From: Halobacteriales archaeon QS_1_68_20
Lineage (GTDB): Archaea; Halobacteriota; Halobacteria; Halobacteriales; PXRE01
DNA length: 64,000 nt
NCBI GenBank assembly: GCA_003021085.1
Contig: PXRE01000024.1
Span: 1 to 64,000 of the forward strand
Reading direction: 5' to 3'
The notes beneath the pieces are model-generated. The model was not told the DNA's origin. It made no database searches and saw nothing but the letters and a program-made list of their open reading frames with translations. Position numbers and translations under genes: made by a program. Each line of letters starts with the position of its first letter. The first letter of the stretch is position 1. This document shows positions 35,160-44,583 of this stretch, piece after piece.

Positions 35160-36896
35160 ATGTCCTGGCAACCGACTCTCTATTCCTTGCTCGGGGTCGG
35201 GGCGGCCGGGGTCGCAGCCGCCGTCGTGGGCCTGGCCCGGCACCACCGGGACGAGCGCGGGGCCAATTCGTTCATGCTACTGATGCTCGCGCTGGCCGGC
35301 TGGTCGCTGGTCTACGCGGTCCAACTCGGGTACCCGACCCTGGCCGAGCAGTTGCTTTGGCAGCGGATCGGCCTCGCCGTGGGCGGGACGATTCCGACGC
35401 TGTGGTTCCTGTTCGCCCTGCAGTACTCCGGCGTGGACCGACTGACCGGGGACGCGCGGGCACTGCTGGGGGCCGAACCACTGCTTTTCGCCCTCCTGAC
35501 GCTAACGAATCCCGCCCACGGAGTGATCTGGACGGACGCCACCGTCGCGTCAACGGCGGTGGGGTCGGTCGCGCACCCCGCGTTCGGCACGGGCTACTAC
35601 GTCCACATCGCGTACGCGTACCTCCTGGTGGCGGCCGGACTCGGGCTACTCTTTCGCGTGTTCGTGCGTTCGTCGCGGATCTACCGTCGGCAGACCGGCT
35701 TCCTGATCCTGGGGGCGATGCCGCCGTTCGCCGCCAACGTCGCGTTCACGCTCCGGGCGCCGTGGGGACCCCTGCCGACGGTCGACCCGACCCCGTTCGC
35801 CTTCGTCGTCACCGGGGTCCTGTTCGGTCTCGCGCTGTTCCGGTTCGACCTGCTGCGCCGGACGCCGGTCGCCCGTCGCCGCGTCCTCGACGAGATGGGC
35901 GACGGCCTGGTCGTCCTCGACGCCGGCGGTCGCGTCGTCAACGCGAACGCGATCGCACGGCGAGTACTCGATCCGCCCCCGAGTGCGGACCGACGGATCG
36001 CCGACGTCGGACCCCACGGTGCGACGTCGACCGATGGCGCCCTGGCTGCCCTCGACGGACGGACGATCACCGCGACCGTCGACGGGCGGGAGCGGGCCTA
36101 CGACGTGGACTGGTCGCCCCTGGAGGACCGACACGGCCGGACCGTCGGCCACGTGCTCGGCCTCCGGGACGTCACCGGCAGGAACCGGTACGAACAGCGC
36201 CTGGAGGTGGCCCAGCGCGTGCTCCGGCACAACCTCCGCAACGACATGACCATGATCCGGGGCTGGGCCGACCGGCTGGCGGAAGCCGCCACGGACGGGC
36301 AGGTAGAGACGGCCGAGCACATCATCGACACCGCAGAGGACCTCATCGACCTGAGCGAGAAGACCCAGACGATGGTCCGCATCGAGGAGGGGGCGACCGA
36401 CGAACGAACCACCGTCGACGTGGGCGACCACCTCGCCGCACTCGTCGATGAGTTCCGGACCGCGTATCCGCGCGCGACCATCGAGGTGACGATCCCGGCG
36501 TCGACGACGGTGACGCTGCCGGACGAGGAGTTCCTCTCGGTTCCGGTCCGGAACCTGATCGAGAACGCGATCGAACACAACGACCGGCCGGAGCCGTGGG
36601 TCGGAGTACGGGTTCGTCGGGCGGGCGACCGGCTCACGATCCGCGTCGAAGACGACGGGCCGGAGATCCCGGCCATGGAGCGGCGGGTCATCGAGGAAGG
36701 AGCCGAGGACCCGCTACAGCACGGCAGCGGCGTGGGCCTGTGGCTCTCGTACTGGAGCGTCCGGACCGTCGGCGGGGACGTGCAGTTCGACCAGCTAGAA
36801 CCCCGCGGAAACGTCGTCACCCTCGAAATCCCGGCGGTCGATCGCCCGACCGCCCAGGTGCAGTCGCCCGGTGGCACCAGGGGGGATTCCCGGTGA
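35160..36896 (+). CDS. Sensor histidine kinase with seven-helix N-terminal domain and PAS
   Basis: 578 residues. An N-terminal membrane domain of about seven helices (YSLLGVGAAGVAAAVVGLA; FMLLMLALAGWSLVYAVQL; FAFVVTGVLFGLALFRF) matches the 7TM kinase N-terminal module. Then a PAS (VLDEMGDGLVVLDAGGRVVN), H-box AQRVLRHNLRNDMTMIRGW of the haloarchaeal RHNLRND type, N-box NLIENAIEHND, and G2 GSGVGLWLSYWSVR. An orphan kinase; its partner regulator is not here. The ligand of the membrane domain is unknown. Confidence 0.88.
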   Translation: MSWQPTLYSLLGVGAAGVAAAVVGLARHHRDERGANSFMLLMLALAGWSLVYAVQLGYPTLAEQLLWQRIGLAVGGTIPTLWFLFALQYSGVDRLTGDARALLGAEPLLFALLTLTNPAHGVIWTDATVASTAVGSVAHPAFGTGYYVHIAYAYLLVAAGLGLLFRVFVRSSRIYRRQTGFLILGAMPPFAANVAFTLRAPWGPLPTVDPTPFAFVVTGVLFGLALFRFDLLRRTPVARRRVLDEMGDGLVVLDAGGRVVNANAIARRVLDPPPSADRRIADVGPHGATSTDGALAALDGRTITATVDGRERAYDVDWSPLEDRHGRTVGHVLGLRDVTGRNRYEQRLEVAQRVLRHNLRNDMTMIRGWADRLAEAATDGQVETAEHIIDTAEDLIDLSEKTQTMVRIEEGATDERTTVDVGDHLAALVDEFRTAYPRATIEVTIPASTTVTLPDEEFLSVPVRNLIENAIEHNDRPEPWVGVRVRRAGDRLTIRVEDDGPEIPAMERRVIEEGAEDPLQHGSGVGLWLSYWSVRTVGGDVQFDQLEPRGNVVTLEIPAVDRPTAQVQSPGGTRGDSR

Positions 36897-37364
36897 CGGC
36901 AATCGAGAGCGCGCTCCAGCCGCCCTATTGCGGGAAGCGGGAAAGCAGATGCCGGCCCTCGGCGAGGCCCGTCGCACGCAGACGTCGCCTCGTCGGGTGC
37001 ACTCGTGCGCCGGCGCGAAGGCGGCCGGTGCACTGGGGAATGGCTCTACTGGCCTAAAAGCGAGTCCACTGGGCTGACCGTCCTCGCCAACCACCCCGGC
37101 GGGCAGACGCTCGCCGTCGAAATCGCGCCGGAGTACGGGGTCGATCCGCTGTACCCCGAGTAAATCGCGGTCCCAGTTGCCGACCCGCACATCGATCGGT
37201 CGGACGTCGTGACCGGCAGCGACGGTGGGAACTTCGCGGCGTCACGGCCGTGAAGACGACCTAGACGCAAAGTTGCGTCGACGCGACCGACGACGACCAC
37301 CTCCCGATCCTCGTCTCCGAGTGTGAGAAGTCAGTTTCGGCACCGACAGGGCGCCGGTCGAACG
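36897..37364. other. Intergenic region, 468 bp, possible gene debris
   Basis: No intact gene. On the plus strand 37,060-37,160 reads LTVLANHPGGQTLAVEIAPE followed by YGVDPLYPE and a stop, then VADPHIDRSDVVTGSDG, which looks like decayed coding sequence but matches nothing I know. The region is flanked by the kinase stop and the small gene at 37365. Confidence 0.45.
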
Positions 37365-37769
37365 TCAGTCCGTCCGCTCGCCCGACCAGGCGTCCGGCAT
37401 CTCCTCGCGCGGCGGAATCCCGGTCAGCAGTTGCGCGGTGTCCTTGACGTTGTTCGTCTCTAGGAGCGTCTCGGCGGCCTCCCGCACGGTGAACTCGGCG
37501 TCGATCTCGTAGCCGTAACACCGGGCGTACAGTTCCAGGAAGTCGTTGAGCGTCTGCTCCAGCAGGGAGTGCTCGACCGGCGGGAAGCGGACCCACTCCC
37601 CGGTCCGGGCGTCGACGTAGACCATGATCGTCGGCCCGAGGCCGTTCCGGAGGAGGTCTATGGCACGCTCCTCTGCGGGCGGGTTCTCCGGGGGGACGAA
37701 CTCCTCCCGGGCGGTCCCGGCCCGCTGGGCGAGTTCCGAAATCTCCTCCCAGTACTCGGTGTGACTCAT
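37365..37769 (-). CDS. Uncharacterised protein downstream of fixCX
   Basis: 134 acidic residues (MSHTEYWEEISELAQRAGTA; PTIMVYVDARTGEWVRFPPV; EQTLNDFLELYARCYGYEID). No Cys pairs, signal or membrane helix. I do not recognise the family. Same strand as the fix operon and 65 nt beyond fixCX, so it may be its last gene and could serve the same pathway (inference from position only). Confidence 0.7.
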   Translation of the reverse strand: MSHTEYWEEISELAQRAGTAREEFVPPENPPAEERAIDLLRNGLGPTIMVYVDARTGEWVRFPPVEHSLLEQTLNDFLELYARCYGYEIDAEFTVREAAETLLETNNVKDTAQLLTGIPPREEMPDAWSGERTD

Positions 37770-37834
37770 CGTGACCCGTCACGACAGGTGGACGACGAGC
37801 GACGGCGCCGTCCGCCCCGTTCGGTCGGTCGCCG

Positions 37835-39520
37835 TTACCCCTGCTTGTACTCGACGCCCTTGCCGCCGCTGGGGTGGTCCCAGTCGGTGTCGGCGACGAC
37901 GGCGCAGGTCCCGCACTCGATGCACGGCTGGGTGTCCAGGCTGACCACGCGCTCGGTGGTCCCGTTGGTCTGGACCTCTTCGGCGCGGTAACAGCCACCG
38001 CCGTAGTCCATCGAACTCACCGGACACGACCACACCGCGGTCCCGCTGGCGTCCCAGGAGTTGTCCTCCACCTGGATGTGCGGGTCGCCGACGTCGTAGG
38101 TGAGGTCGCCGATGCGGTCGCCCAGATCCGGCGGCTGGACCTCGCTCTCGCCGACCACCTCGTCGCCCAGCGCCTCCGCGATGGTGACCGGCAAGGTCAC
38201 GTACGGCGTCCGGGTATCCGGGAGCATCCCGAGCAGGTACGGCGAGTTGAACAGCCGTTTCATCGGCAGGACCTTGACCGCGGCGCGGCCGAGCACCGAC
38301 CCGGCGAGCGCGTCGGTCACCGCCGAGATGGGGCCGACCTCGCCCAGGCGGCCGAGCACCTCGTAACGGGTCGGCCGGAGCTTCTTCATCGTCCCCGACT
38401 CCTTCAGTTTCCGCTCGTAGCGCTGGCCCGCGGCGTCGGGTTCGCCGTCGGCCTTCGCCTCCGCGAACGCCTCGGCCGCGAGCGCACCCGCGGTGACCGC
38501 GTGGTTCATGCCCTTGATGATCGGGCCCTGGGCCTGCATCTGGCCGCCAGCGTCCCCGACCAGCACCAGGCGACCCTGGTGGGGCGAGGGGTGGGCGGCC
38601 TTCTTCGAGTCCGGCACCAGTTTGGCGGAGTACTCCAGTTCGGTGTAGTCCTCGCCCACGAAGTCCGCCAGCAGCGGGTGGGTCAGCAGCGCGTCCAGCA
38701 GTTCGTGGGGTTCGGCGTGCTGCTGGACGATGCTGTCGAGGTGGAAGACGGTCCCGATGGAGAGGGTGTCGTCGTTGGTGTACATGAACCCGCCGCCGCG
38801 GACGCCCTGGAACAGGTCGCCGCTGAACAGGTGCGCGACGCCCTCGTCCTCGTCGAGGCCGAACCGCTCCTCGATGGCGCCCTCCGGCAGGTCGACGACG
38901 GCCTTGACGCCCTGGAACCACTCGTCGGGGTCCTCCCAGTCCATCAGGCCGGCGTCGCGAGCGAGTTCGGAGTTGACGCCGTCGGCGGCGACGATCAGGT
39001 CCGCGGTGATCGGGTCGAGTTCGTCGCAGGTGACGCCGATAATCTCGCCCCGGTCGTTCCGCAGGAGGCCGTTCACCCGGACGTCGGTCAGCAGGCCGCC
39101 GCCCGTCTCGCGGGTCCGCTCGTGGACCCGCTCGGCCAGCCAGGAGTCCATGTGCCGCCTGAGCACCGAGTCACACCACTCGGTGTCGTGGTGGTGGATG
39201 TCGGTGAGGTCGATGCTCTTGACCGTCCGGCCGGAGATGTTGTGGATCTTGTACTCGTCGACGGGCCGCGCGGTGGCCTCCTCCCGGAAGTCCGGGAACA
39301 GGTCGTCGATGGTGTACGGCGCCGACTCCTCGGCGTAGATGAGGCCGCCGGAGACGTTCTTCGACCCGGCTTCGACGCCGCGCTCCAGCACCAGCGTCTC
39401 GATGCCGCGGTCCGCCAGCGCGGCGGCTGCCGCGGCGCCGCCCGGTCCGGAGCCGACGACCAGCGCCTCGTAGTGTTCGTACTCGTCCTCGGGGCCGGCC
39501 TCGACGACTGTCTCACTCAT
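37835..39520 (-). CDS. fixC: FixC-FixX fusion: ETF-quinone oxidoreductase with C-terminal ferredoxin domain
   Basis: 561 residues. FAD-binding GSGPGGAAAAAALADRG (about 24-40), LVLERGVEAGSKNVSGG, AADGVNSELAR, and VLVGDAGGQMQAQGPIIKGM (second FAD site) define FixC/ETF-QO. From about 480 a FixX-type [4Fe-4S] domain is fused: SCPVSSMDYGGGC, then CIECGTC (a C-x22-C-x2-C-x2-C pattern) and HPSGGKGVEY. In electron-bifurcating Fix systems FixC takes electrons to quinone and FixX is the low-potential iron-sulfur protein. Its start overlaps the fixB stop by 8 nt. Confidence 0.9.
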   Translation of the reverse strand: MSETVVEAGPEDEYEHYEALVVGSGPGGAAAAAALADRGIETLVLERGVEAGSKNVSGGLIYAEESAPYTIDDLFPDFREEATARPVDEYKIHNISGRTVKSIDLTDIHHHDTEWCDSVLRRHMDSWLAERVHERTRETGGGLLTDVRVNGLLRNDRGEIIGVTCDELDPITADLIVAADGVNSELARDAGLMDWEDPDEWFQGVKAVVDLPEGAIEERFGLDEDEGVAHLFSGDLFQGVRGGGFMYTNDDTLSIGTVFHLDSIVQQHAEPHELLDALLTHPLLADFVGEDYTELEYSAKLVPDSKKAAHPSPHQGRLVLVGDAGGQMQAQGPIIKGMNHAVTAGALAAEAFAEAKADGEPDAAGQRYERKLKESGTMKKLRPTRYEVLGRLGEVGPISAVTDALAGSVLGRAAVKVLPMKRLFNSPYLLGMLPDTRTPYVTLPVTIAEALGDEVVGESEVQPPDLGDRIGDLTYDVGDPHIQVEDNSWDASGTAVWSCPVSSMDYGGGCYRAEEVQTNGTTERVVSLDTQPCIECGTCAVVADTDWDHPSGGKGVEYKQG

Positions 39521-41021
39521 CGTCGATACCTCCGTCTGCGAGCGCCGCTACGTCCAGTTCGCCTTCCTCCAGTGCCTCGGTCAACATGGGTAGTACCTCG
39601 AACAGGTCGCCGTGGACGAAGTAGTCCGACCAGTCCTTGATGTCGGCGTCGGCGTCGGTGTTGATCGCGACGATGGTGTCGCTCTCGTCGCAGCCGACCT
39701 TGTGCTGGATCGCCCCGGAGATGCCCGCGGCGATGTACAGCGGCGGTTCGACCACCTGGCCGCTCTCGCCGATCTGGCGTTCCTCGGCCACGTACTGCTC
39801 GACGTGGCCCTCGAAGTTGTACGAGGCCGTGATGACCCCGCGAGAGAGGCCCAGTGCGGCGTCGTCCAGCGCGTCGACCAGGGCCAGCCCGAGTTCGATG
39901 CCCTGGGTCGGGTCCCGGCCGATGCCGCGGCCGAGCGCGACGACGACTTCGTGGCCCGAGAGGTCGATGCCGCCCTCTAGCTGGTCCCACTCGATGACGT
40001 CCGTGCGGAACCAGTCGTCGTCTAGTTCGAGGTCGTGTTCGACGACTACGCCCTCCCGCTCGGGGTCGGCCTCCGGCACCTCGAAGCTCCCCGGAATCAC
40101 GGACGCACCCTGGGGGTGGAACTCCCGTTCGGGCTTGTCCAGACAGAGGATCGTCGAGTACTCGAACCCGGAGAAGTCCGGGCGCTTCATGTGGAACACG
40201 CGCTCGAACTCCGTTTTCGTCCCCGGTTCGCCCGTCTTGGCGGGGTTTGAGATTTCGACGTCCTCGATGTAGAGGTCGTTGCAGTCGCTGGCCAGCCCGG
40301 AGTCGAGTTCGCCCTGCACCAGCGCCGAGAGGTCCCGGCCGTTGTTCGTCGCCGGGAACATCGTGTACCGCGGCTCGTCGTAACCGTGCCAGTCGTAGTC
40401 GGGCTTGTCGTCACGGAAGCCGTAGGGGTGGTCGGCCGCGCGCGCCACGTCACAGAAGATGCGAGTGTAGGGAACGTGCAGGAACCGTTCGAGGCGCTCG
40501 TCCTCGTAGTAGACGGCGACGTCGGCCCCGTAGGCGATGGCCTCCTCGGCCTGGTCGGCCACGTCGTCGCCGACGACGACGGCGACGACCTTCTCGTCGG
40601 CGTCGTAGTCCTCGTTGTACCGGTCCATCAGGTCCCGGGCCTTGCCCAGCATCTCCCGGCTGACGTCGATCAGTTCGCCCTGCTGGGTCTCGCAGTACAC
40701 CCACATGTCCTGGTAGACGCCGTCTTCCACCGCGCGGACGTGGCGCTTGTCCGCGGTGGGGTGGTCGAGCCCCTCGATCTCGAGGGTCTCCTCGCTGGGC
40801 GCCCGCGGGCCCGAGTCGGCCGCCTCGTCGGCGGCCTCGCTCTCGTCGCTCACGTCGCCGCCGACGTCGTCCAGGCGGGATTCGATGGCTCCCTTCGCAG
40901 TCTTGCGGTCCTTGCCGTCACGCTCGGCGTCGAGAATCTCGCCGAGCGCCGACGGATCGTCGATCTCTTCCAGTTCGTCGCGCAGTTCGTCGACCGTGTA
41001 CTCGGCGGGGTCCAGTGCCAT
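39513..41021 (-). CDS. fixB: Electron transfer flavoprotein alpha subunit (FixB/EtfA) with N-terminal extension
   Basis: 502 residues, about 150 longer than usual. The first 90 form an acidic extension (YTVDELRDELEEIDDPSALG, ILDAERDGKDRKTAKGAIES) that looks like a small helical SAP/HeH-type domain plus linker. EtfA proper follows: YCETQQGELIDVSREMLGKA, VVALGRGIG, YIAAGISGAIQHKVGCDESD, TIVAINTDADADI (FAD-binding signature). Pairs with FixA to receive electrons and pass them to FixC. Cotranscribed: 2 nt after fixA and an 8-nt overlap with fixCX. Confidence 0.92.
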   Translation of the reverse strand: MALDPAEYTVDELRDELEEIDDPSALGEILDAERDGKDRKTAKGAIESRLDDVGGDVSDESEAADEAADSGPRAPSEETLEIEGLDHPTADKRHVRAVEDGVYQDMWVYCETQQGELIDVSREMLGKARDLMDRYNEDYDADEKVVAVVVGDDVADQAEEAIAYGADVAVYYEDERLERFLHVPYTRIFCDVARAADHPYGFRDDKPDYDWHGYDEPRYTMFPATNNGRDLSALVQGELDSGLASDCNDLYIEDVEISNPAKTGEPGTKTEFERVFHMKRPDFSGFEYSTILCLDKPEREFHPQGASVIPGSFEVPEADPEREGVVVEHDLELDDDWFRTDVIEWDQLEGGIDLSGHEVVVALGRGIGRDPTQGIELGLALVDALDDAALGLSRGVITASYNFEGHVEQYVAEERQIGESGQVVEPPLYIAAGISGAIQHKVGCDESDTIVAINTDADADIKDWSDYFVHGDLFEVLPMLTEALEEGELDVAALADGGIDDE

Positions 41022-41023
41022 CG

Positions 41024-41899
41024 TCAGTCACCTCCGGCGAACGGTGCGATCTCCTCGAGCACCTGTTGCATTCCCTCGCCGTCCTCCGGCGTGACGACCG
41101 TCGCCTCGCGCTCGGAGGGCGCCTTCGGGATGGGGTCGACGCCCTCGACGATGGTCGGCGAGCCGTCAAGCCCGATGTAGTCGGGGTCGAGGTCGAGGTC
41201 CTCGTGGTCCCAGATGGTCGCGTAGTCCCCGGGGTTCTCGGCGCGTTTCTGAGTCTCCTCGCGCAGGTCCTTGCGCTTCAGACGGTGGGCCGCCTTGCGG
41301 TAGGTCGGCTCGAACTCGGGGTCGACGACCACGACCGCCGGCAGCGACGACTCGACGGTCTCGATCTCCTCCACGTCGCCCTCCACGAGGCGCTTCGCGC
41401 GGATGCGACCCTCCTCGGGGTAGACGTCCAGCGAGATGACGTGCGTGAGAAGCGGGTAGCCCAGCGCCCAGGCGGTCTGGGGGCCGGTGTGGCCGGTCTC
41501 GCCGTCGGCAGTCTTGAAGCCGGCGAACACGAGATCGGGTTTCTGGCCCTTCTCCTCCTCGAACTTCTCCAGGCCCGTACAGAGCGTGATGGCGGTCGCC
41601 CAGGTGTCTGCGGCCGCCATCTCGCGATCGGAGAGCAGGTAGAGTTCGTCCGCGTAGACCGACTCCATGGCTTCCTTGAGGACGCTCTTGTAGCCTGGCG
41701 GCCCCATGCTCATGACGCTGGCCGTCCCTCCGTGACGGATCTTCGTCTGGAGGGCCGCCTTCAGGGCGTGTTCGTCGTTGGGATTCATGACCGTCGGCGT
41801 CTCCCCCCGTTCGAGGTGCCCGTCCTCGTCGAACGAGACCGCTCCCTCGCTGAAGTCGGGAACGCCTTTGGTCAACGTTACCATCTCCATGAGTTCCAC
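41024..41899 (-). CDS. fixA: Electron transfer flavoprotein beta subunit (FixA/EtfB)
   Basis: 291 residues (or 286 from ATG 41884). MNPNDEHALKAALQTKIRHG, VMSMGPPGYKSVLKEAMESV, YLLSDREMAAADTWATAITL and DLVFAGFKTADGETGHTGPQ are EtfB hallmarks. This subunit binds the bifurcating FAD and AMP in Fix-type ETFs. First gene of fixA-fixB-fixCX, the arrangement of electron-bifurcating ETFs, which couple NADH oxidation to quinone reduction and reduction of a ferredoxin-like carrier (family knowledge; donor here is inferred). Confidence 0.92.
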   Translation of the reverse strand: MELMEMVTLTKGVPDFSEGAVSFDEDGHLERGETPTVMNPNDEHALKAALQTKIRHGGTASVMSMGPPGYKSVLKEAMESVYADELYLLSDREMAAADTWATAITLCTGLEKFEEEKGQKPDLVFAGFKTADGETGHTGPQTAWALGYPLLTHVISLDVYPEEGRIRAKRLVEGDVEEIETVESSLPAVVVVDPEFEPTYRKAAHRLKRKDLREETQKRAENPGDYATIWDHEDLDLDPDYIGLDGSPTIVEGVDPIPKAPSEREATVVTPEDGEGMQQVLEEIAPFAGGD

Positions 41900-42140
41900 C
41901 TCCGGCTCCCGGGTGCGCTGTCACATACCATGCGTCTGGTCGGAGCATCGCCGCCTACGATTATAAAGCTGAAGAAAGCGGCCCGAACGCGACGAACGAC
42001 GGCGCTGAACGCTCCGATTCTCGTGATTCGGACGACCTGCAGGTCCACGTTTGCCAGCCCCCGACGACGGAGAAATCGCCGGCTCGGCGGCCAACCGGCG
42101 GCCCGGGAAGCTTATGCCCGTCGGTCTGATATCTCCGTGC

Positions 42141-42338
42141 ATGACGGTTCTGTCCTTCGACGACAAGGGCGTCGACGTCGTCTACGAGGGCATCGAGTTC
42201 CGCCTCGAACGCGACCTGATCGAGGAGGCCACCCGCAAGCAGTACGTCGACGCGACCGACCACGAGGTGCTGCAGATGGTCGAGGAGGACCCCGAACTCG
42301 GCGGCGAACCCCGCCGGATCGGTGACATCATCGACTGA
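42141..42338 (+). CDS. Small haloarchaeal protein, DUF5800-like
   Basis: 65 residues starting at ATG 42141 (MTVLSFDDKGVDVVYEGIEF, RLERDLIEEATRKQYVDATD, HEVLQMVEEDPELGGEPRRI). This resembles the haloarchaeal DUF5800 family from memory. A compact, acidic single domain; function unknown. Preceded by GCTTATGC at 42,112, a possible TATA element. Convergent with the ABC-2 permease gene. Confidence 0.8.
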   Translation: MTVLSFDDKGVDVVYEGIEFRLERDLIEEATRKQYVDATDHEVLQMVEEDPELGGEPRRIGDIID

Positions 42339-42364
42339 GTTGCGCGCGACGAGCGGCGACCCGG

Positions 42365-43141
42365 TCAGTAGTGACCGAGCACGCCGAGTTTCCGTGCCCG
42401 CGTCTGGGCCATCCCGAAGACGACAGCGCCGACGAGGAGGTATCCGACGCCGGTCACCACGAGCAACCCGAGGTCCAGCGCGGAGAACTCCCACAGGCGG
42501 ACGCCCTCGGTCATGGCCTGCTGAAGGAGCGCACTCCCGTGGGCCAGCGGCAACAGCGCCGTCCAGCCGTACCCCAGCGACGGTGCGGCGATCAGGCCGA
42601 CGAACGCGAACTGGAGCAACCCGACCCAGCTACCGATCTGCTTGTACAGCACGGTCAGTCCGCCCATGGCGAACCCGAAGCCGGTGATGGACGCCAGCGT
42701 GAACACAAGCACCGGAACGATGGTCAGGAAGTCCAGAGATAGCCACTCGCCGCTCAGCGCCATCATCACGAACAGCAGGCTCGTCCCCAGCAGGAAGGTA
42801 ATGATGAGCCTGGCGACGGCCTTCACGAACAGCACCGTCCGGAAGCCGAAGGGCGTGATGAAGTGGCGTTCGAGCGTCCCCCACTCGGCCTCCGCGCGCA
42901 CGCTCATCGCCAGGTCGCTGTACATCGTCGAGGCCATCATCCAGAGGAAGTAGCCGACGAGGATGCCCGCCACGGAGTCCGAGAAGGCGGCCCCGCCGAC
43001 CGCCCGACCGCCGTAGAAGATGATCCCGAACATCATCAGGAAGACGATGATGCGCCCGGCGAAGTTCATCGGGTACCGGACCAGCAACAGCAACTCCTTG
43101 CGGAAGACCGCGGCGGCGAGCTGGAGGTAGCCGGCGCTCAC
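42365..43141 (-). CDS. ABC-2 type transporter permease
   Basis: 258 residues with six membrane helices (MNFAGRIIVFLMMFGIIFYG; LIITFLLGTSLLFVMMALSG; FLTIVPVLVFTLASITGFGF; LLVVTGVGYLLVGAVVFGMA). The MRAEAEWGTLERHFITPFG-type loop (SVRAEAEWGTLERHFITPFG) is typical of ABC-2 exporters, contacting the ATPase. Overlaps the ATPase gene by 4 nt. Substrate unknown: drugs, lipids or polysaccharides are usual. Confidence 0.88.
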   Translation of the reverse strand: MSAGYLQLAAAVFRKELLLLVRYPMNFAGRIIVFLMMFGIIFYGGRAVGGAAFSDSVAGILVGYFLWMMASTMYSDLAMSVRAEAEWGTLERHFITPFGFRTVLFVKAVARLIITFLLGTSLLFVMMALSGEWLSLDFLTIVPVLVFTLASITGFGFAMGGLTVLYKQIGSWVGLLQFAFVGLIAAPSLGYGWTALLPLAHGSALLQQAMTEGVRLWEFSALDLGLLVVTGVGYLLVGAVVFGMAQTRARKLGVLGHY

Positions 43142-44172
43142 GGGCGGTCACCCCCGGTGACGTTCAGGAACACTTCTTCGAGGTCCGGCGTGATAGTCTC
43201 GACCGTCTCGACGCGGGCGTCGCCGTCCTCCAGCAGGTGGACGAGGCGGTAGAAGCCGTCGCTATCGGTCGATACCTCGTAGCGCGTCCGGTCGTCGAAC
43301 CTGTCGACCTCGACGGACTCGAACGCCCCCCGGACGCGGGCGGTCGTTTCGTCGCCGATGTCCCGGACCGTCACCCGGTAGCCCTGGGTCTCGAACATCC
43401 CGAGCAGGTCCTCGACGGTGTCGTCGGCGACGACGTTGCCGTCGTCCATGATGATGACGCGGTCGCAGACGTCCTCGATGACGGCCATGTCGTGGCTCGA
43501 CAGGACGACCGTCAGGTCCCGCTCTTCGACGAGTCGACCGAGTTCCTTCCGGAGCGTCAGCGCGCTCTCGATGTCCAGTCCCAGCGTCGGTTCGTCCAGG
43601 AACACCAGCGACACGTCGCCCGCGAGGACGCTCGCCAGCGACGCCTTCTGTTTCATTCCACGGGAGAGGCCACGGACGGGTTCGTCGGCCTTCTCCGCGA
43701 GGTCGAACTGGTCCAGCAACGTCTCGTGTCGCTCGGCGACGGCCTCCGGGTCCTCGCCGCCGATGCTGGCGAAGTACTGGAGGTTCTCCCGCACGGTCAG
43801 CCGCCAGTAGTCGTTGCGTGCGCCCTCCAGCATCGCGTCGACCCGGCTGTACGCCTCCGTCGGGTCCGCACCCACGTCGACGCCGTCGATGCGGACGGTG
43901 CCGGCGTCCGGGACGATCAACCCGAGGATGGACTTGATCGCCGTCGTCTTCCCGGCACCGTTCGGCCCCAGCAGGCCGACGACGGAGCCTCGTTCCACGG
44001 AGAAAGAGACGTCGTCGACGGCGACGACGGCGTCGTCGCCCTTGCCGAACTGCTTCGACAACCCCTCCACCTCGAGGGTCGGCTCCGCCGACGCACGCTC
44101 GGCCTCTGCCTCGTCGCCCGTCTCTCCCGCGGATCTCACTGGCACGCTCGTTCGAACGTTCGTCCCCATCAC
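43138..44172 (-). CDS. ABC-2 exporter ATP-binding protein
   Basis: 344 residues with Walker A GPNGAGKTT, signature LSRGMKQK, Walker B LVFLDEPTLGLD and switch His LSSHDM; a C-terminal domain (GYRVTVRDIGDETTARVRGA, VETITPDLEEVFLNVTG) like the DrrA-type exporters. The first 35 residues are an acidic extension. First gene of a two-gene operon with the permease. Confidence 0.9.
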   Translation of the reverse strand: MMGTNVRTSVPVRSAGETGDEAEAERASAEPTLEVEGLSKQFGKGDDAVVAVDDVSFSVERGSVVGLLGPNGAGKTTAIKSILGLIVPDAGTVRIDGVDVGADPTEAYSRVDAMLEGARNDYWRLTVRENLQYFASIGGEDPEAVAERHETLLDQFDLAEKADEPVRGLSRGMKQKASLASVLAGDVSLVFLDEPTLGLDIESALTLRKELGRLVEERDLTVVLSSHDMAVIEDVCDRVIIMDDGNVVADDTVEDLLGMFETQGYRVTVRDIGDETTARVRGAFESVEVDRFDDRTRYEVSTDSDGFYRLVHLLEDGDARVETVETITPDLEEVFLNVTGGDRP

Positions 44173-44335
44173 TTAATCGTTGTCGGAGTGAATCGACGCC
44201 GACCGCGCCGCGGCGAACCAGGTCGTCGCGCCCGCGACCGACTCGCCCGGGCCATACCCCGCCGGCCCACGCCACGGTCGGCCACCTGTCTCCCGTTCCC
44301 GAACAGTTAAGCGGCCGACGCTCCCAGCGACGACC

Positions 44336-44476
44336 GTGACTCCCGAACTCCCAGGTGGCCGGGACCACCCGGCCTGGCTGACGGTCGTGAGCACGTTCAT
44401 CGCGTACGGCGTGATCATCGCTGTCATCGCGGTGATCATGTTCGGCGTGCCGTATCTGGCGTTCTCGGGCGTGTAG
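44336..44476 (+). CDS. 46-residue single-helix membrane protein
   Basis: GTG start at 44336: VTPELPGGRDHPAWLTVVST, then a hydrophobic helix FIAYGVIIAVIAVIMFGVPY and a short LAFSGV tail before TAG. The pattern of a PPAWLTVVTT-type lead followed by one helix resembles haloarchaeal small membrane proteins (DUF7550-like, from memory). TATA-like AACAGTTAAG lies about 25 nt upstream (44,301-44,310). Too short for most gene finders. Divergent from the ABC-2 operon. Confidence 0.65.
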   Translation: MTPELPGGRDHPAWLTVVSTFIAYGVIIAVIAVIMFGVPYLAFSGV

Positions 44477-44583
44477 CTGACGTCGGGACGACCCTGGCGT
44501 TCGGCCGCCCCGTCCCCGCGCACGTGGAGCCATCGCACGGACTCCCCACCCGGCGTTCGGGACCCCGCGACCGACCGTCGGCG

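Noticed and set aside
36897-37364. Possible gene remnant (LTVLANHPGGQTLAVEIAPE)
   Set aside because: It may be debris, but it is short, has no recognisable family and no start, so I list it only as a gap note.
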